64,000 nt of DNA from Nephrocerus scutellatus (taxonomy: Eukaryota > Arthropoda > Insecta > Diptera > Pipunculidae). Within the stretch, counting starts at the first letter, position 1. Each line of letters opens with the position of its first letter. The notes under the pieces are model-generated. The model did no database searches. It was not told the origin of the DNA and saw only the letters and a list, made by a program, of their open reading frames with translations. Shown here piece by piece: positions 45,951-56,072 of this stretch. A program made the translations under genes and the position numbers. Location: contig OX352762.1 of assembly GCA_947095585.1 (NCBI GenBank), forward strand, positions 42,580,537 through 42,644,536, in the 5' to 3' direction.

Positions 45951-46350
45951 CGCCCTTCGTCAAGTTTTCCAGGCACACTTTACATGTTGGACATAACAAG
46001 ACTGGCACATTAGGTTCACCACATTGAAAACATACGAGGGAATGAAAATGAGACGAACACTGTCTACGGACGTTATCACAACCAACATTGCTACCATCGG
46101 TAATACTGTTTTTATTCATTGTCATCTTTTTATCTTTATTGTACTTTGTCATTATTGCCTCTATCCTGTTTGTTTCGTCGATTTCGTCGGTGTCAATTTC
46201 GTTCACATGCTTGGGGAATCTCGTTGCATGAGTTTGAAATAGTTTTTCACTCTCTCTATAGTTTTCTCTTAACTCATGTAGGGTGTCCAGGGTACATTCA
46301 AACATGAGTGACTTTATTTTGTCTTTCATGTTGTCCCTGAGGATTTTCAT
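45904..46350 (-). pseudogene. Gypsy gag, C-terminal part
   Basis: The 148-codon frame continues gag after a one-base frameshift near 46345-46360: its ATG overlaps the TGA of the upstream gag frame (ATGA at 46350-46347). It has a helical, Glu/Arg-rich stretch (TLDTLHELRENYRESEKLF) and a Cys-rich end LVCFQCGEPNVPVLLCPTC and CKVC, which may serve as the nucleic-acid-binding module but is not a standard CCHC knuckle. Its last codons overlap the start of pol in a different frame. Confidence 0.8.
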
Positions 46351-47498
46351 CGTTCAGACATTCTGTTCTTCATTTGTAAGCTTAGAGCACGTATATATGA
46401 ACAGTATTCGTCGAAGTTTTCGTTCGGTTGTTGTCTACGGTCGGATAACTTTTTCATGAGATCATGGTCCGAGTCTGCAGTGTTAAAATGTCTGATCAGT
46501 TCTGTTTTTACGTCGTGGTAGTTTAACAAGTCGTCGTTTGCTCTCTCTTCCATAAATTGCCAGTACCAACGCTCGGCTGCACCTGACAACAGTTGGTGGA
46601 TATTGTCAAAGAGTTGTGCTCTCGTATAGCCCTTTTTCGTTTGCATGGTCTCAATTCGGAAGATGAAGCTTTCGACCTTCATGGTCTTGGGGGTGCCGTC
46701 GAATTTTATCCCCCACTTATGCATATCGCAGAACCTTCTTTCGCCTAATTCGCTGGTGCGAAATGTGGGCATGCTGTTGCTTGTATCTTTGTGTACTGTT
46801 TTATTACGTCTAGTTTCGTTACGTCCAGTCGGTGACAATAATATGTTGGGCTTGTTGCCCGTGTGGTCAGTGGTCGGCATCGAATTCGGTTCAGACGTTT
46901 GTATGTTAGCATTAACTGTGTTTTCTATTGCTGAACCTGATTTCTTTTCTACGCTATCTAACCTACTACCGAGAGTATCTAGACTAGATTTAAACACGGA
47001 CATCATTTCGCCCATATTTTTTGCGAAAGCAGACATAAGGTCAGCCTGGCTTTTTTGTACAGCGGTCGTCACTATGCTGTTCATGAAGTTAACCAGCTCC
47101 CGATTATCTTCTAATGTCTGCCTATTTCCCTGGTTTGCAAGTCGACCATATCCTGCTCCGTCTACACCTTCTTCGGTGTCTCCTAGGACACTACTAAGTT
47201 CGCCATCTCGGTTGGTCATCGGATTCCCCCGATTAGGCGATCTCTCTACAGGCATCCTGTCGCGTAGGTCCTGTTGCCTATGTGACAAGGAACTTTCTAT
47301 TGCCTCGAATCCTCTAGGGGAAATGACCTGGATATCAGCCTGATTAAGCAGAAGCCTCGCAACCGGATTCGCCACGGATTTGGGATTCGCTTGAGGAATT
47401 TGACCACTACTGGTTCCTCGAACTTGACTCCGCGTTGTTACCCTTGCAGCGATAGAACCTTTGGGCGCTGCTCCTAATGGATTCTGATTGTTTTCCAT
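46347..47498 (-). CDS. Gypsy gag, N-terminal part
   Basis: Starts at a true ATG at 47498 (MENNQNPLGAAPKGS). The N-terminal third is low-complexity and polar; a helical stretch follows (NMGEMMSVFKSSLDTLGSRL). The capsid-like Gag domain begins at about residue 270: HKWGIKFDGTPKTMKVESFI, LLSGAAERWYWQFMEE, ELIRHFNTADSDHDLMKKL and RRQQPNENFDEYCSYIRAL, the pattern of Ty3/Gypsy capsids. It stops at 46347 after KNRMSER, probably by frameshift, because related Gags go on through the sequence now in the next frame. Sequence upstream of the ATG is a short spacer and a TA microsatellite. Confidence 0.88.
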   Translation of the reverse strand: MENNQNPLGAAPKGSIAARVTTRSQVRGTSSGQIPQANPKSVANPVARLLLNQADIQVISPRGFEAIESSLSHRQQDLRDRMPVERSPNRGNPMTNRDGELSSVLGDTEEGVDGAGYGRLANQGNRQTLEDNRELVNFMNSIVTTAVQKSQADLMSAFAKNMGEMMSVFKSSLDTLGSRLDSVEKKSGSAIENTVNANIQTSEPNSMPTTDHTGNKPNILLSPTGRNETRRNKTVHKDTSNSMPTFRTSELGERRFCDMHKWGIKFDGTPKTMKVESFIFRIETMQTKKGYTRAQLFDNIHQLLSGAAERWYWQFMEERANDDLLNYHDVKTELIRHFNTADSDHDLMKKLSDRRQQPNENFDEYCSYIRALSLQMKNRMSER

Positions 47499-47528
47499 TC
47501 ACAATGGGAAATTTTTGACTTAACACTT

Positions 47529-47537
47529 ATATATATA

Positions 47538-47595
<58 letters not shown>
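47529..47595. repeat. (TA)n microsatellite
   Basis: About 33 TA units, with one interruption (ATCTATA at about 47537), just upstream of the Gypsy gag start on the - strand. Confidence 0.97.
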
Positions 47596-47600
<5 letters not shown>

Positions 47601-48542
47601 TGAAATGCCAAAAATTACTATATGAAGTTCGATTTATTCCCCCTTTTTTTTGTCGGTTATTCAGAACAAAAAAAATTTAATGTATATTTAAGCTCAGTTT
47701 GATATAATTTTCAGTTTGTATAAAAATGGTTAGTTAAAAATGAAATTAGGCCGGTGTGTGTGGCTAGAGTAGATTTCCCACGATGATCCATCCCCAACGC
47801 TCAGATTCTAAATAGGTGTGTCCTTGTCTTGTCAGTCAAGTCGTAGTCGGTTTCCTTCATGATTTTGTGGAAAGTCGTTTAACGTCAGTAGAGGTTTCGT
47901 CTTATTCCGGCGGATCGCAACTCAAAGCACTGGCTTGAAACCTTTGTGGCGAGGCCGAACCGCCAAGAATAAGAAGAACCTCTACATTTTTTTGACAAAA
48001 GGAGCAGTGAACCCACGTTTACCTGTGCTAATTGCACTTGTGGTAACGGCTGTCCACTGCACCCCTGTCACGTCTTTGTCCATTCGGCAGTCAAATGAAT
48101 CGAAGTCAGGCTCCTGATTCACTGGTCTACCGAATGCTGAACTCGGCTGCTTTGGTCCTCAAACGAGCTGGCACCACCAAATTCCAGATTGTAAAAAAAA
48201 TCTTCGAATTGGGATTGTCAACTCGTTTGAAGAGCAGCCGATGTCCCAATAGTTCTGTCCTGTCCTTTAATATGTAGTTTCTGAATAAGAATTGTGGGGA
48301 ATTAAAATAGAAAAAATCTCAAAAAAAAGGAAGTAAAAAGAAAATTTATTAAAAGTAAAAAACTGATATTGTGAAGCTTTACATTTCCACAGATTCAAGG
48401 ATATTTTTTTTTTTTTTAAAGGACTCAATGCCAAGGGATAAGTCGCTGAATGACTTTCGTCACGGCGAAAAGTTGGGCTATGCCCTTTATTAAAATTAAA
48501 AATTCGAAGGAATGTGAATTACAATATAACACATTGTTATTT
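47596..48542 (-). other. Possible Gypsy leader/LTR remnant and a foldback hairpin
   Basis: No coding region is supported. 47750-47873 shares, in inverted orientation, the words CACAAAATCAT.AAGGAAA and CTAGCCACACA with 57773-57900, suggesting a common LTR or leader. 48142-48243 can fold into a long hairpin (CTCAAACGAG with CTCGTTTGAAG, CGGCTGCT with AGCAGCCG, CCAAATTC with GAATTGG). The run of T at 48404-48417 and the A+T-rich 48270-48540 show nothing else. Confidence 0.4.
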
Positions 48543-48723
48543 TGTTACGTTTGTAGCCGGTTTCAGATTATTTTCTCAGAATTATCTCTGATTCATTGAA
48601 AAAAGCAATACGAAAAAACGAACACGAAACTAAAACGACGCGAGTCCAAATACTTTTATCAATGAATCATGGTCAGGGAAAACTACAAAAAACCTTGACC
48701 AAGAAAATATTACAAAATAAACA
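48543..48723 (-). mobile_element. BEL/Pao-like solo LTR
   Basis: It is related over most of its length to the LTR-like segment at 63483-63645 in the same orientation. Shared words on the + strand are CGGTTTCA.ATTATTTTC, TTCATTGAAAAAAGCAATAC and ATGGTCAG.GAAAA. On the - strand it begins with TGT and ends with ACA (GTAACA), as LTRs do. No internal element sequence flanks it, so it would be a solo LTR; no target duplication could be made out. Confidence 0.5.
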
Positions 48724-48759
48724 ACAAATATTATAAATAATACATAAAATACAATCAAT

Positions 48760-49384
48760 AATAATTTTATTATATAAAATAGTCGTATCCTCTAATGAAC
48801 TCTACGGTCGTCCTTCAGGAAGTTGTTGACAGCTATTTTGAAGGCCTGTAAATTATAAGATTCGGGAAATACGGAGTCGACCAATTGATTCCACATCGAA
48901 GTCACTCTCGGATAAAAGGACGATTTGAAGTGTTGGGTTCTATATGAGAACGGTTTTAAGGCAAATCTATGTTGATTAGACTTCAAACGAGTGTTAACGT
49001 TGCTGACAAAAGAACCTGGGAATAGAGAACGGGTTTCTGAAGAACATCTACCGTTGTAAAATTTGTAGAAAACAGATAAAGCTCCAACATTACGTCTATG
49101 CTCCAAAGAATCAAGAGATGAAGTAATGGTTACATCATTTATCAAACGGATAACTCTATTTTGAATTCCATCAAGATGAACCAAATGAGATCTTGGAGCC
49201 CCACCCCAAACAAATGAATTAAATTCTAAAATTGGTCTGACATAAGATTTATATAATCTAAATACTTCAGAGGGGCTGAAGTAAAAGTTACAACGTCTTA
49301 TAAAGCCCAAGCATTGGCTCGCTCTTTTTGAGATTTCATAAATATGTTCCTTCCAGGAAAGTTCACTAGAAACTTTCAAACCTA
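48760..49384 (-). pseudogene. LINE B, 3' part (after the LOA insertion)
   Basis: Frame of 195 codons (49379-48792) giving the C-terminal region of a Jockey/CR1-like LINE: SWKEHIYEISKRASQCLGFI, RLYKSYVRPILEFNSFVWGG, LDGIQNRVIRLI, SLEHRRNVGALSVFYKF and a terminal SVFPESYNLQAFKIAVNNFL. It corresponds to the end of LINE A copy 2. The upstream part of the same element is at 54684-56072; the join is marked by the duplicated AACTTTCAAACCTA (49371-49384 and 54684-54697). The 3' UTR is short and A+T-rich. Confidence 0.9.
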
Positions 49385-49478
49385 GGTTAGGTTAGGTTAG
49401 GTTCGGTGGCTGCTATTGCACACTTAGACCAAAGTACGGTCCATTGTGATACCACAGGATCAGAGCCTTTCCCTTTAA

Positions 49479-50544
49479 TCATAGAGCCCATTTCGTGCTC
49501 CTTGTAAATTTTAGGATGTCTCCCACTTTGCAGTTTTCGACATCCGATAAGCTGTTTAGTGTACCATATCCCAGATATTTTAGTCTTCTGCTTGCAAGAG
49601 CCGGGCATGTACACAGGAAATGGGATACTGTTTCCTCCTCCTCGGCATCATAACAGCTTCTGCAGAAGTCATTGAACTCAAGGCCCATCTTTCTCGCATG
49701 CACTCCAAGAAGACAGTGCCCCGTTAAGATACCTATAGTCATTCTTATATCCCCTCTTTGTAGGGATATCAATGCTTTAGAGCGATTAAGTCCAGCTTAG
49801 GCCAGACTTGTTTTGCAATATTACATGTGTTGGTATGCAACCATCTCGCGTTTGTTAATTTTTCTGCCTCTTTCCGAAGCATTAGCTTGACCGTTGATAG
49901 TGGTCTTCCTATGCCTGCCCTTTCCGGTTGCAGTTGGAGTTTTGTGCCATTTCTTGCTAGTTCGTCTGCTTTGCAATTCCCAACGATATCAGAGTGACCG
50001 GGGACCCATACTAAGCATATGTTAAAAAACTCGCTCATCTCCTTGAGAGATCTGTGGCAGCTTATCGCTACCCCCGATGTCATCAAGACCGATTCCAGCG
50101 ATTTGATTGCCGCCTGACTGTCTTTGTAAATTATAATATCGGTTACCGATACTATATTATGTTTCAGCCAGGTCACCGCTTCCTCAATCGCTGTTACCTC
50201 AGCCTGATACACGCTGCAATGGTCCGGGAGTCGAACGGAAACGGAAACGGTTTGTCACAGTAGACTCCGGCACCAACCCTTCCGTCGAGTTTGGAGCCGT
50301 CCGTGAAGAATTTGATAGCAGCGGTTTCTTGTGACGATCCATCTCTCCAATGATCCCTGGAGGGGTAGATGGCTCGGAAACCCTTCCTAAAGCATAGCAC
50401 TGGTTGAGTGTAATCTAAGTTCGCCAGTTCAACCTTTAGCGAGTTGTTTATCGTCGAGTGTCCCGTTTGAATAGGTTTCCACTGACGTGTTGCCGACAGT
50501 CGGGCGGCCGTAAAGGCTGCTTTCTGCCTGCCGTATATATCCAA
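49479..50544 (-). pseudogene. LOA-like ORF2: RNase H and C-terminal Cys module
   Basis: RNase H reads over two frames: AIKFFTDGSKLDGRVGAGVY (frame from 50544) and, after a shift at about 50225, YQAEVTAIEEAVTWLKH, IIIYKDSQAAIKSLES and ICLVWVPGHSDIVGNCKADE, holding the catalytic D, E, D and the later D/H region. A third frame from 49772, after a shift near 49790, reads RGDIRMTIGILTGHCLLGVH and CRSCYDAEEEETVSHFLCTC, a CCHC-like C-terminal module. All parts are recognisable, so decay is recent or slow. Confidence 0.88.
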
Positions 50545-50577
50545 AGGAGTCAGTCTAGGGCGCGTGTTGGTGTTGTT

Positions 50578-51852
50578 TTAAGTGCTTGTGTTTTTTCCGA
50601 TGGCGCTTCTACACGCATATAGAGCTTTAGTAGCTTTGTTAACTCTCTCTAAAATGTTTGGTTTCCAGCTTAGTTTATCATCCAGGATTGTTCCCAGAAA
50701 TTTCGCCCTATTGGTGAAAACTAGACTGGTTCCATTTAGAGTTGGTGGAGTGACTATTGGCACTTTGTATCTATTTGTGAAGAGGACCAGCTCTGTCTTG
50801 GACGGATTTACTCCTAGTCCGCAGCCTTCGGCCCATTTTGTGACTATGGAGAGGGCATTTTGCATAACCTCTGTAATGGTTACTAGAAACCTACCTGTGA
50901 CAGCTATGGCTACATCATCAGCATAGGCAACTACGCTCATGCCCTCTCTTTCCAGCTCTTTTAGTAGTCCATCGATTACTATGTTCCAGAGCAAAGGGGA
51001 TAGAACGCCTCCTTGCGGCGTTCCTCTAGCTACATGCCTTCTAATGGTGGAGCCACCCAGCTCAGCGTTAACAATCCTGCTTAAGAGCATATGATTAATT
51101 AGCTTGCAAACTGTGTGGTCAATACCTAGAAGAGACATGCCTTTCATTATAGCCTCCGTCTTTACGTTATTAAAGGCCCCTTCAATGTCGAGGAATGCTA
51201 TGAGTGTGTATTCCTTCGATTGTAGTGATTTCTCAATCGTACGTACCAGTGTGTGCAGCGCAGTCTCTACCGACTTACCTTTGCAGTAAGCGTGTTGAGA
51301 CTGAGCCCATCTGTCATAACCCACCTGGTCTCTTATATAAACATCCAATAACCTCTCCAAAGTTTTCAGCAGATAGGAGGATAAGGTTATAGGCCTTAGG
51401 TCCTTTGGGTACCCATGTGAGCTTTTTCTTGCTTTTGGAATGAAGACCACTTTGACTTCCGTCCAGTTCTTAGGAATGTGCATTAAGCGCAGACACCCTT
51501 TGAAAATCACCTCTAACCATGGTAGGATGATATCTGAGTTTTTCTGTAATTCCGCTGGTATGATTTGGTCTGGACCTGCTGCTTTGTAAGGCATGAAGCC
51601 GCTAATAGCCCACTTAATCCGCTTAGTGCTAATGATATTATTTATGCATAGCGTGTGAGTTCCTTGCTGAGTAGTGAGTTCTGACTCGTTGCTCAAGTCG
51701 GTCGAGCCTGGAAAGTGGGTTTGCAAAAGAAGCTCCAGAGTTTCCTTGCTCGAAGTCGTCCATGAACCATCCGGTTTTATTAAGTAACTAGGATTGGTTG
51801 GGTTGTTGGAGAGAATCTTTCTAAGGCGAGTGGTCTCTGAGACTCCTTCCAT
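50578..51852 (-). pseudogene. LOA-like ORF2: reverse transcriptase
   Basis: An open 424-codon frame: SGFMPYKAAGPDQIIPAEL, WTEVKVVFIPKARKSS, LRPITLSSYLLKTLERLLD, LIAFLDIEGAFNNV (motif A), RHVARGTPQGGVLSPLLW (motif B), VVAYADDVAIAV (catalytic YADD, about 50915) and AKFLGTILDDKLSWK. It stops at 50578 after RSAIGKN. The expected thumb segment that follows in relatives is missing: only a short ALKTTPTRALD relic in another frame connects to LTPLDIYGRQKAAF at about 50540, so roughly 70-80 codons are deleted. The frame is the same as the endonuclease upstream, separated by single stops. Confidence 0.9.
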
Positions 51853-51868
51853 TTTTTCACAGAAGAGT

Positions 51869-52887
51869 CTTCAGGACTTCCTCTTTGCCTTTCTTAGTTT
51901 CCTCTTGTAGAGTTTAAGGCATTCCTTATAGAAGTCCCAATCTTCGGTACTATTAGTACTCTTTGCCTTGTTAAAGGCCCTTCTACTAGTTTTCTGGTGC
52001 TCCCTTATTTCGGAGGACCACCATACTGGTCTACGTTTACCTCTTGGGTAAACCGTAGGACACGCTGTTCCCATAGAACTATTACATGCGTTAGTGACAG
52101 TGTTCACCATGCAGTCAAGTTCTTCAACTGTCACTGGGGGCTTAGGGTTATTTTGTAGTAAAAACTTCTCTAGCACCATCCCGTAGAAGATCCAGTTCGT
52201 CTTCTTTTAATTTCTGAAGGCGTTCTGACTGACAGGATGAATGCCGAGATTAAAAGCGATATACCTGTGGTCAGAGAAGGAGTGCTCTTTTGCTACCCTC
52301 CATTCTTTTACCATATGGAAAATCTTATCAGAAACGAGAGTTACGTCTAACACTTCCCGTCTATTTTTAGTAATAAAGGTGGGCTCTTGCCCAATGTTAC
52401 AGACTAGGAGGTTAGTATTTAACAGGTATTCAAAAAAAGACTCACCCCTATCATTAATGTCAGTGCTACCCCAGAGTGTGTGGTGTGCATTAGCATCGCA
52501 CCCGAGAATCACATTGATTTTTTCCAGAATAAGTTCAGCCAGGTTATCTGGCGGTGTATTTTTCTCGCGATCGAGGTACGCAGAAACCAGCCAGATCGTG
52601 TTGTTGCCAAACTCTAAGCTGGCCGCGGTTATGTCCCCGTCACTAAATTGTGGGAGTAGAAAAATATTCAAATTAGTCTTTCCCATTAAACAAGATCTGA
52701 CCCTTCCAGTCTTACATGAATGTAGGATTGTGTACCCCTTTAAGTTGAGTCCACAGATCCTATTATTATTGCTTATCCATGGCTCCTGGATAAGAATTAG
52801 GTCTTCTGCCGATTCGGACAGTCTAAGGATAAGCGCCGCTGAAGCGGCCTTAGTATGATGTAAGTTAAATCGCAGGATTTTAATCAT
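51869..52887 (-). pseudogene. LOA-like ORF2: endonuclease and linker
   Basis: An AP-type endonuclease that nicks target DNA. The frame from 52887 starts MIKILRFNLHHTKAASAAL; visible motifs are LILIQEPWISNNNRICG (catalytic Glu), INVILGCDANAHHTLWG (Asp/Asn pair), FEYLLNTNLLVCN, REVLDVTLVSD and SFSDHRYIAFNL (catalytic Asp-His). A TAA after QNAFRN (about 52205) and a TGA after KAKRKS (about 51869, at a place where relatives have Trp) interrupt an otherwise single frame; between them lies the linker with RRPVWWSSEIREHQKTSRRA. Confidence 0.9.
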
Positions 52888-52931
52888 AAGTAAATTACCT
52901 TACCTTCTCCTTCTATAACCGCTATAGCGGT

Positions 52932-54382
52932 TTAATTTTCTATCCCCGAGGACACGCCGGATGCATCCGTCTCGTTCCTCAAGGCCTCTATGACTGTAGT
53001 GTATGCCAGTTCCCCCAACGAATCTGACAGGCATTCCTCGTCGGACTCAATGGAGAGCAGGCCGTCCATTCTGCTGACTAGGTTTTCGCTGGAACGACTG
53101 TCACCATCGAGTGCAGTGGCAACCCCCCCTTGAAGGGACTGGTTGTTAATTGTGGCTTTATCCACAGTCAAATTATTGGCTTCATCTTTTTTGAATACTT
53201 TGAGGGTTAATGACCCGAAACCGAAATCTATAACCGACTTGGTATCTGAAAGTGGTGCTAGGGACTCTCTGTTTATTAACATGGTTGACAATCTGGAGTC
53301 GCCCTTAGCTTCTTCCTGCTTTAGAATCTTCCAGTTTTTGGTTGGAAGGTTCGGGTTACTGGCATGAATTATCTGCATAATTTCTTGCTCTGTTGGTTCA
53401 GTTGGAAGCCAAACGCGTGCTCTAGGCCTGTTCGGGATCTTCTCCCTACTGACTGCTTCAAGCTTAGCGCCCGGCCACACCTCCCCAACCTCAGAGATGG
53501 CCCTCTTATAGAGAAGTGCAGATCTCTGGTCTGAGCATGCAGTTAGTTTCACCCTGCCTTGAAACCATCCCGCATCTCTACAGGACGGAGGAGGTCCCGG
53601 GTTTTCCCTAAGGACCTTTAAAAACACCCGGTTAAGAGCATTAGCCACTGACTTCCATCTATCCGAAGAGATGTTCCCTTCATCATGATTTCTGTCAATG
53701 ACAGCAAGCACTAGCGCATGTTCCCTTATGACGTCACTATATGACTTAGGTTTGTGCGCCTTTAGAGCTCCCGACTCAAGCACTTTGGCTTTTTTACTAC
53801 TCGCCACCTCCACCTCATCCAGAGACCTCTGCCTTTTCGGCACGCAGTCCCTTTCAGGGTTACCGACGTAGTCAGCAGTCTTTTTCGCCCATGCTAGAGA
53901 ATCTCTCTGCTCCTTAGTGAGCTGCCCCTTGGGGGTCTCAGCCCACCTTTCCAGTATCCTATGGGCTGAACGACGTTCTCTATACTGTCGCCTGCCCAAA
54001 GGAAGAGACTTGGCATTGCTGGTCCCAGTCGATGACTTAGGATCAGACAACCCTATTACTTTGGAGGGAGACCCACCTTTAAGGTTCGAGTAGCTCCCCC
54101 TGATGCTTTGCTGGTCCCTGGAGTTGAATCCTTAGGATCTGACAACACTATAACTCTGGAGGGAGACCCAGCACGTCTATTCGGAAAAACAAAGTCATTA
54201 TGGGAAATGTCGATTGAAATATACGAAATTCCAATGTGGAAACAAATGCTAAAATCTTTAAGGTTCGAGTAGCTCCCCCCTGAAGTCTTCGGTATTTGGT
54301 GAGCACCGGTCTCGTTTTTCGGCCTTTGGAGAGCGCCGATCTCGGGTTTTTTGAAAAAATTTATTTTATTATTTTGGTCCAT
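52932..54382 (-). pseudogene. LOA-like ORF1 (gag-like, DUF4780-type), frameshifted
   Basis: ORF1 encodes the RNA-binding protein of the element. A true ATG at 54382 (MDQNNKINFFKKPEIG) opens a frame ending at 54056; a second frame continues to 52932. Near the switch a module GSPS(R/K)VI.LSDPK occurs twice, at about 54150 and 54060, each preceded by DNA containing GGAGCTACTCGAACCTTAAAG, so part of the N-terminus is tandemly duplicated, and the first copy holds an extra A+T-rich insertion of about 85 bp. The second frame has a basic start (RRQYRERRSAHRILERWAE), a nuclear-type KKAK stretch and the conserved central domain (ALVLAVIDRNHDEGNISSDR, PPPSCRDAGWFQGRVKLTAC, RPRARVWLPTEPTEQEI). Confidence 0.8.
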
Positions 54383-54683
54383 TTTTGTTCCCACGAGTGT
54401 CGGAGAAAGGGTGGTCCACCTGGGCAGAGATCCGAATTACCCAGGTAAGGCATCCGCTAAGGGTACCTCTGGAGGTCGCCAGGTATCCAGAGGGCTCCGA
54501 TCATGACTGGGCTATTTAAATGGGCCCCCAGCCTAGTCGATCATCGGCTCGGTTCGCATTACACCTTGATCCAGCCCATTGCTGTCAATTAGCGTGACCC
54601 GCCCCACACCTAGGTCACTTAATAATCACCCGTTACGATTCCACAACCGCCCCGAGGACCTGGAGGCGACAGCATTGCAAGGC

Positions 54684-55730
54684 AACTTTCAAACCTAACA
54701 TCTTAAGTGAAACTGATCTCGCAATAGTGGCACCATTAATTACTGGTGCTACGTAATGCTGAATTGCCTTTTGAGAAAAAAGACAAGCCTGGAATTTATT
54801 TGGGTTAAATTCCACCCTATTAGATCTTCCCCAATCAAGAATAACTTGAATGTTCGACAGAATTGTCGAATTCATTAATTCACGCGAACCAATCAAGCGA
54901 GAATTGCATTCTTTTTGACTAACAAACTCCTTTGAAGCCGATAACGTCGTATCATCAGCAAATGAGTGGATATCACATGTTGTAGAAGACAACAAGTCAT
55001 TGATATATATTAAGAATAATGTAGGCGATAAGGATGACCCTAAAGGAACGCCAGCATTGATCTCATGCGAAGATGAGGAAAAACCATTCAATACCACTTT
55101 TATTTTGCGGTTCCATAAATAATCCTCAATCCATGTAATGAGAGAGGGGTGTAAGTTGAGCGCACGAATCTTATTAATAAGACAATAATGCCAAACTCTA
55201 TCAAAAGCCTTAGAAATATCCAAGGACAAAACACTTGATTCGCCTAGATTTTCAAGGCTTCGCTCCCAACAATGAGTCATGCACGTCATTAGTTCACCTG
55301 AAGATCGATTTTTTCGAAATCCATACTGTACATCAGATAAAAGAGCATTCGAATCCAGATAGCTCATTAGTTTGAAGTTAATGATAGATTCCATTACTTT
55401 TGATAAAACTGACAACAGAGCAATAGGGCGGTAGTTAGTAGGTGCAGACTTATCACCTTTTTTCGGGACGGGTTGAATATTAGCTATTTTCCAAATTGAC
55501 GGAAAAACACCTGTCTTCATTGAGAGATGAAACAATTTGCTAAGCTGTTTAGCCAAAGTATGATGAAATCTTTTCAATAATAATGGTGGAATACCGTCGG
55601 GTCCAGTTGCTTTATTGGGGTCAAGTTCTTTAAGAATTTTGGAAACAACCCGACGACGGAAATAAATTGACCTAGGCCTACATTCGGAAGAATTGGTGGA
55701 CTTTGGTTAGAAAATGGAAGGGTTGACGCA
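54684..55730 (-). pseudogene. LINE B, reverse transcriptase part
   Basis: RT of the LINE that hosts the LOA insertion, on the - strand from about 55577: NIQPVPKKGDKSAPTNYRPI, SSVLSLDISKAFDRVWHY (motif A), HEINAGVPLGSSLSPTLFLI (motif B, with GVPL in place of the usual GVPQ), HSFADDTTLS (motif C) and VEFNPNKFQACLFS. It is cut at LKMLGLKV, exactly where the 3' part (49379) starts. 55577-55730 is linker with stops. Close in type to LINE A but clearly a separate family. Confidence 0.9.
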
Positions 55731-56072
55731 CTAGCAAGAAGCTAAGAGATTGGCTTTTTGAATATCAGTTTTATAAAGAATACCATTATGGAATAAAGTA
55801 GGAACAGAAGAAGTCTTTTCTCCAAAGTTTCTTTTAACCATTGCTGCAAATGACCAAAAGCTTTTAATGTTTGAATCAGAATCTAAAATTTTCCGCATGC
55901 TATCTCGAATCTTTTGACATTGAAAATAATTAGGGGTACCCCTAAAAGAAAATTGCGTTTCACATAAACTAAGAACCGCAGGTTTATTCGCGTGAAGATG
56001 CGCTACGATGGAGTTAAAATTACCCTTAAAGCCGCGAATATTAGTTAAATGAATTTCAAAATAAGAATTCAT
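55731..56072 (-). pseudogene. LINE B, endonuclease start fused to linker by deletion
   Basis: An ATG at 56072 opens 113 codons. The first third (FEIHLTNIRGFKGNFNSIVA, then PAVLSLCETQF) is the start of an AP-type endonuclease with its catalytic Glu. After that the frame passes directly into the linker before RT (DSMRKILDSDSNIKSFWSFA, LYKTDIQKANLLAS). The rest of the endonuclease, roughly 200 or more codons with the catalytic Asp and His, is missing, so this is an in-frame internal deletion. Confidence 0.8.

Larger units (their letters stand above)
42812..47498 (-). mobile_element. Ty3/Gypsy retrotransposon (-), 3'-truncated
   Basis: Gag, protease, RT, RNase H and integrase follow each other from 47498 down to about 42850. 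The 3' end is cut by heptamer satellite at 42811-42812, so the 3' LTR is absent. The leader or 5' LTR should lie right of 47498; a stretch at 47750-47873 is shared, inverted, with 57773-57900 and may belong to it. The element is only lightly damaged: one frameshift in gag, one nonsense codon between RT and RNase H, and changes in integrase. Confidence 0.9.
49385..54683 (-). mobile_element. LOA-like LINE, near full-length, dead
   Basis: A 5.3-kb insertion in LINE B with a 14-bp target-site duplication. On the - strand the order is 5' UTR (54683-54395), ORF1 (54382-52932), ORF2 with endonuclease, RT, RNase H and a terminal CCHC-like module (52887-49479), then a short 3' UTR ending in repeated AACCT next to the duplication. 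The RNase H domain and a DUF4780-like ORF1 fit the LOA group (Bilbo/LOA relatives); R1 or I-type affiliation is the alternative. Two nonsense codons, three frameshifts and a deletion break ORF2. Confidence 0.88.

Noticed and set aside
47935..48277. Two 60-codon + strand frames
   Set aside because: They have no recognisable domain and lie in a region better explained as retroelement leader with a foldback.
48420..48500. tRNA-like or SINE segment after the T run at 48404-48417
   Set aside because: No cloverleaf, A box or B box could be made out.
49385..49405. True telomere (TTAGG)n array
   Set aside because: Only about three units are present, and they form the tail of a LINE inside another LINE, not a chromosome end.
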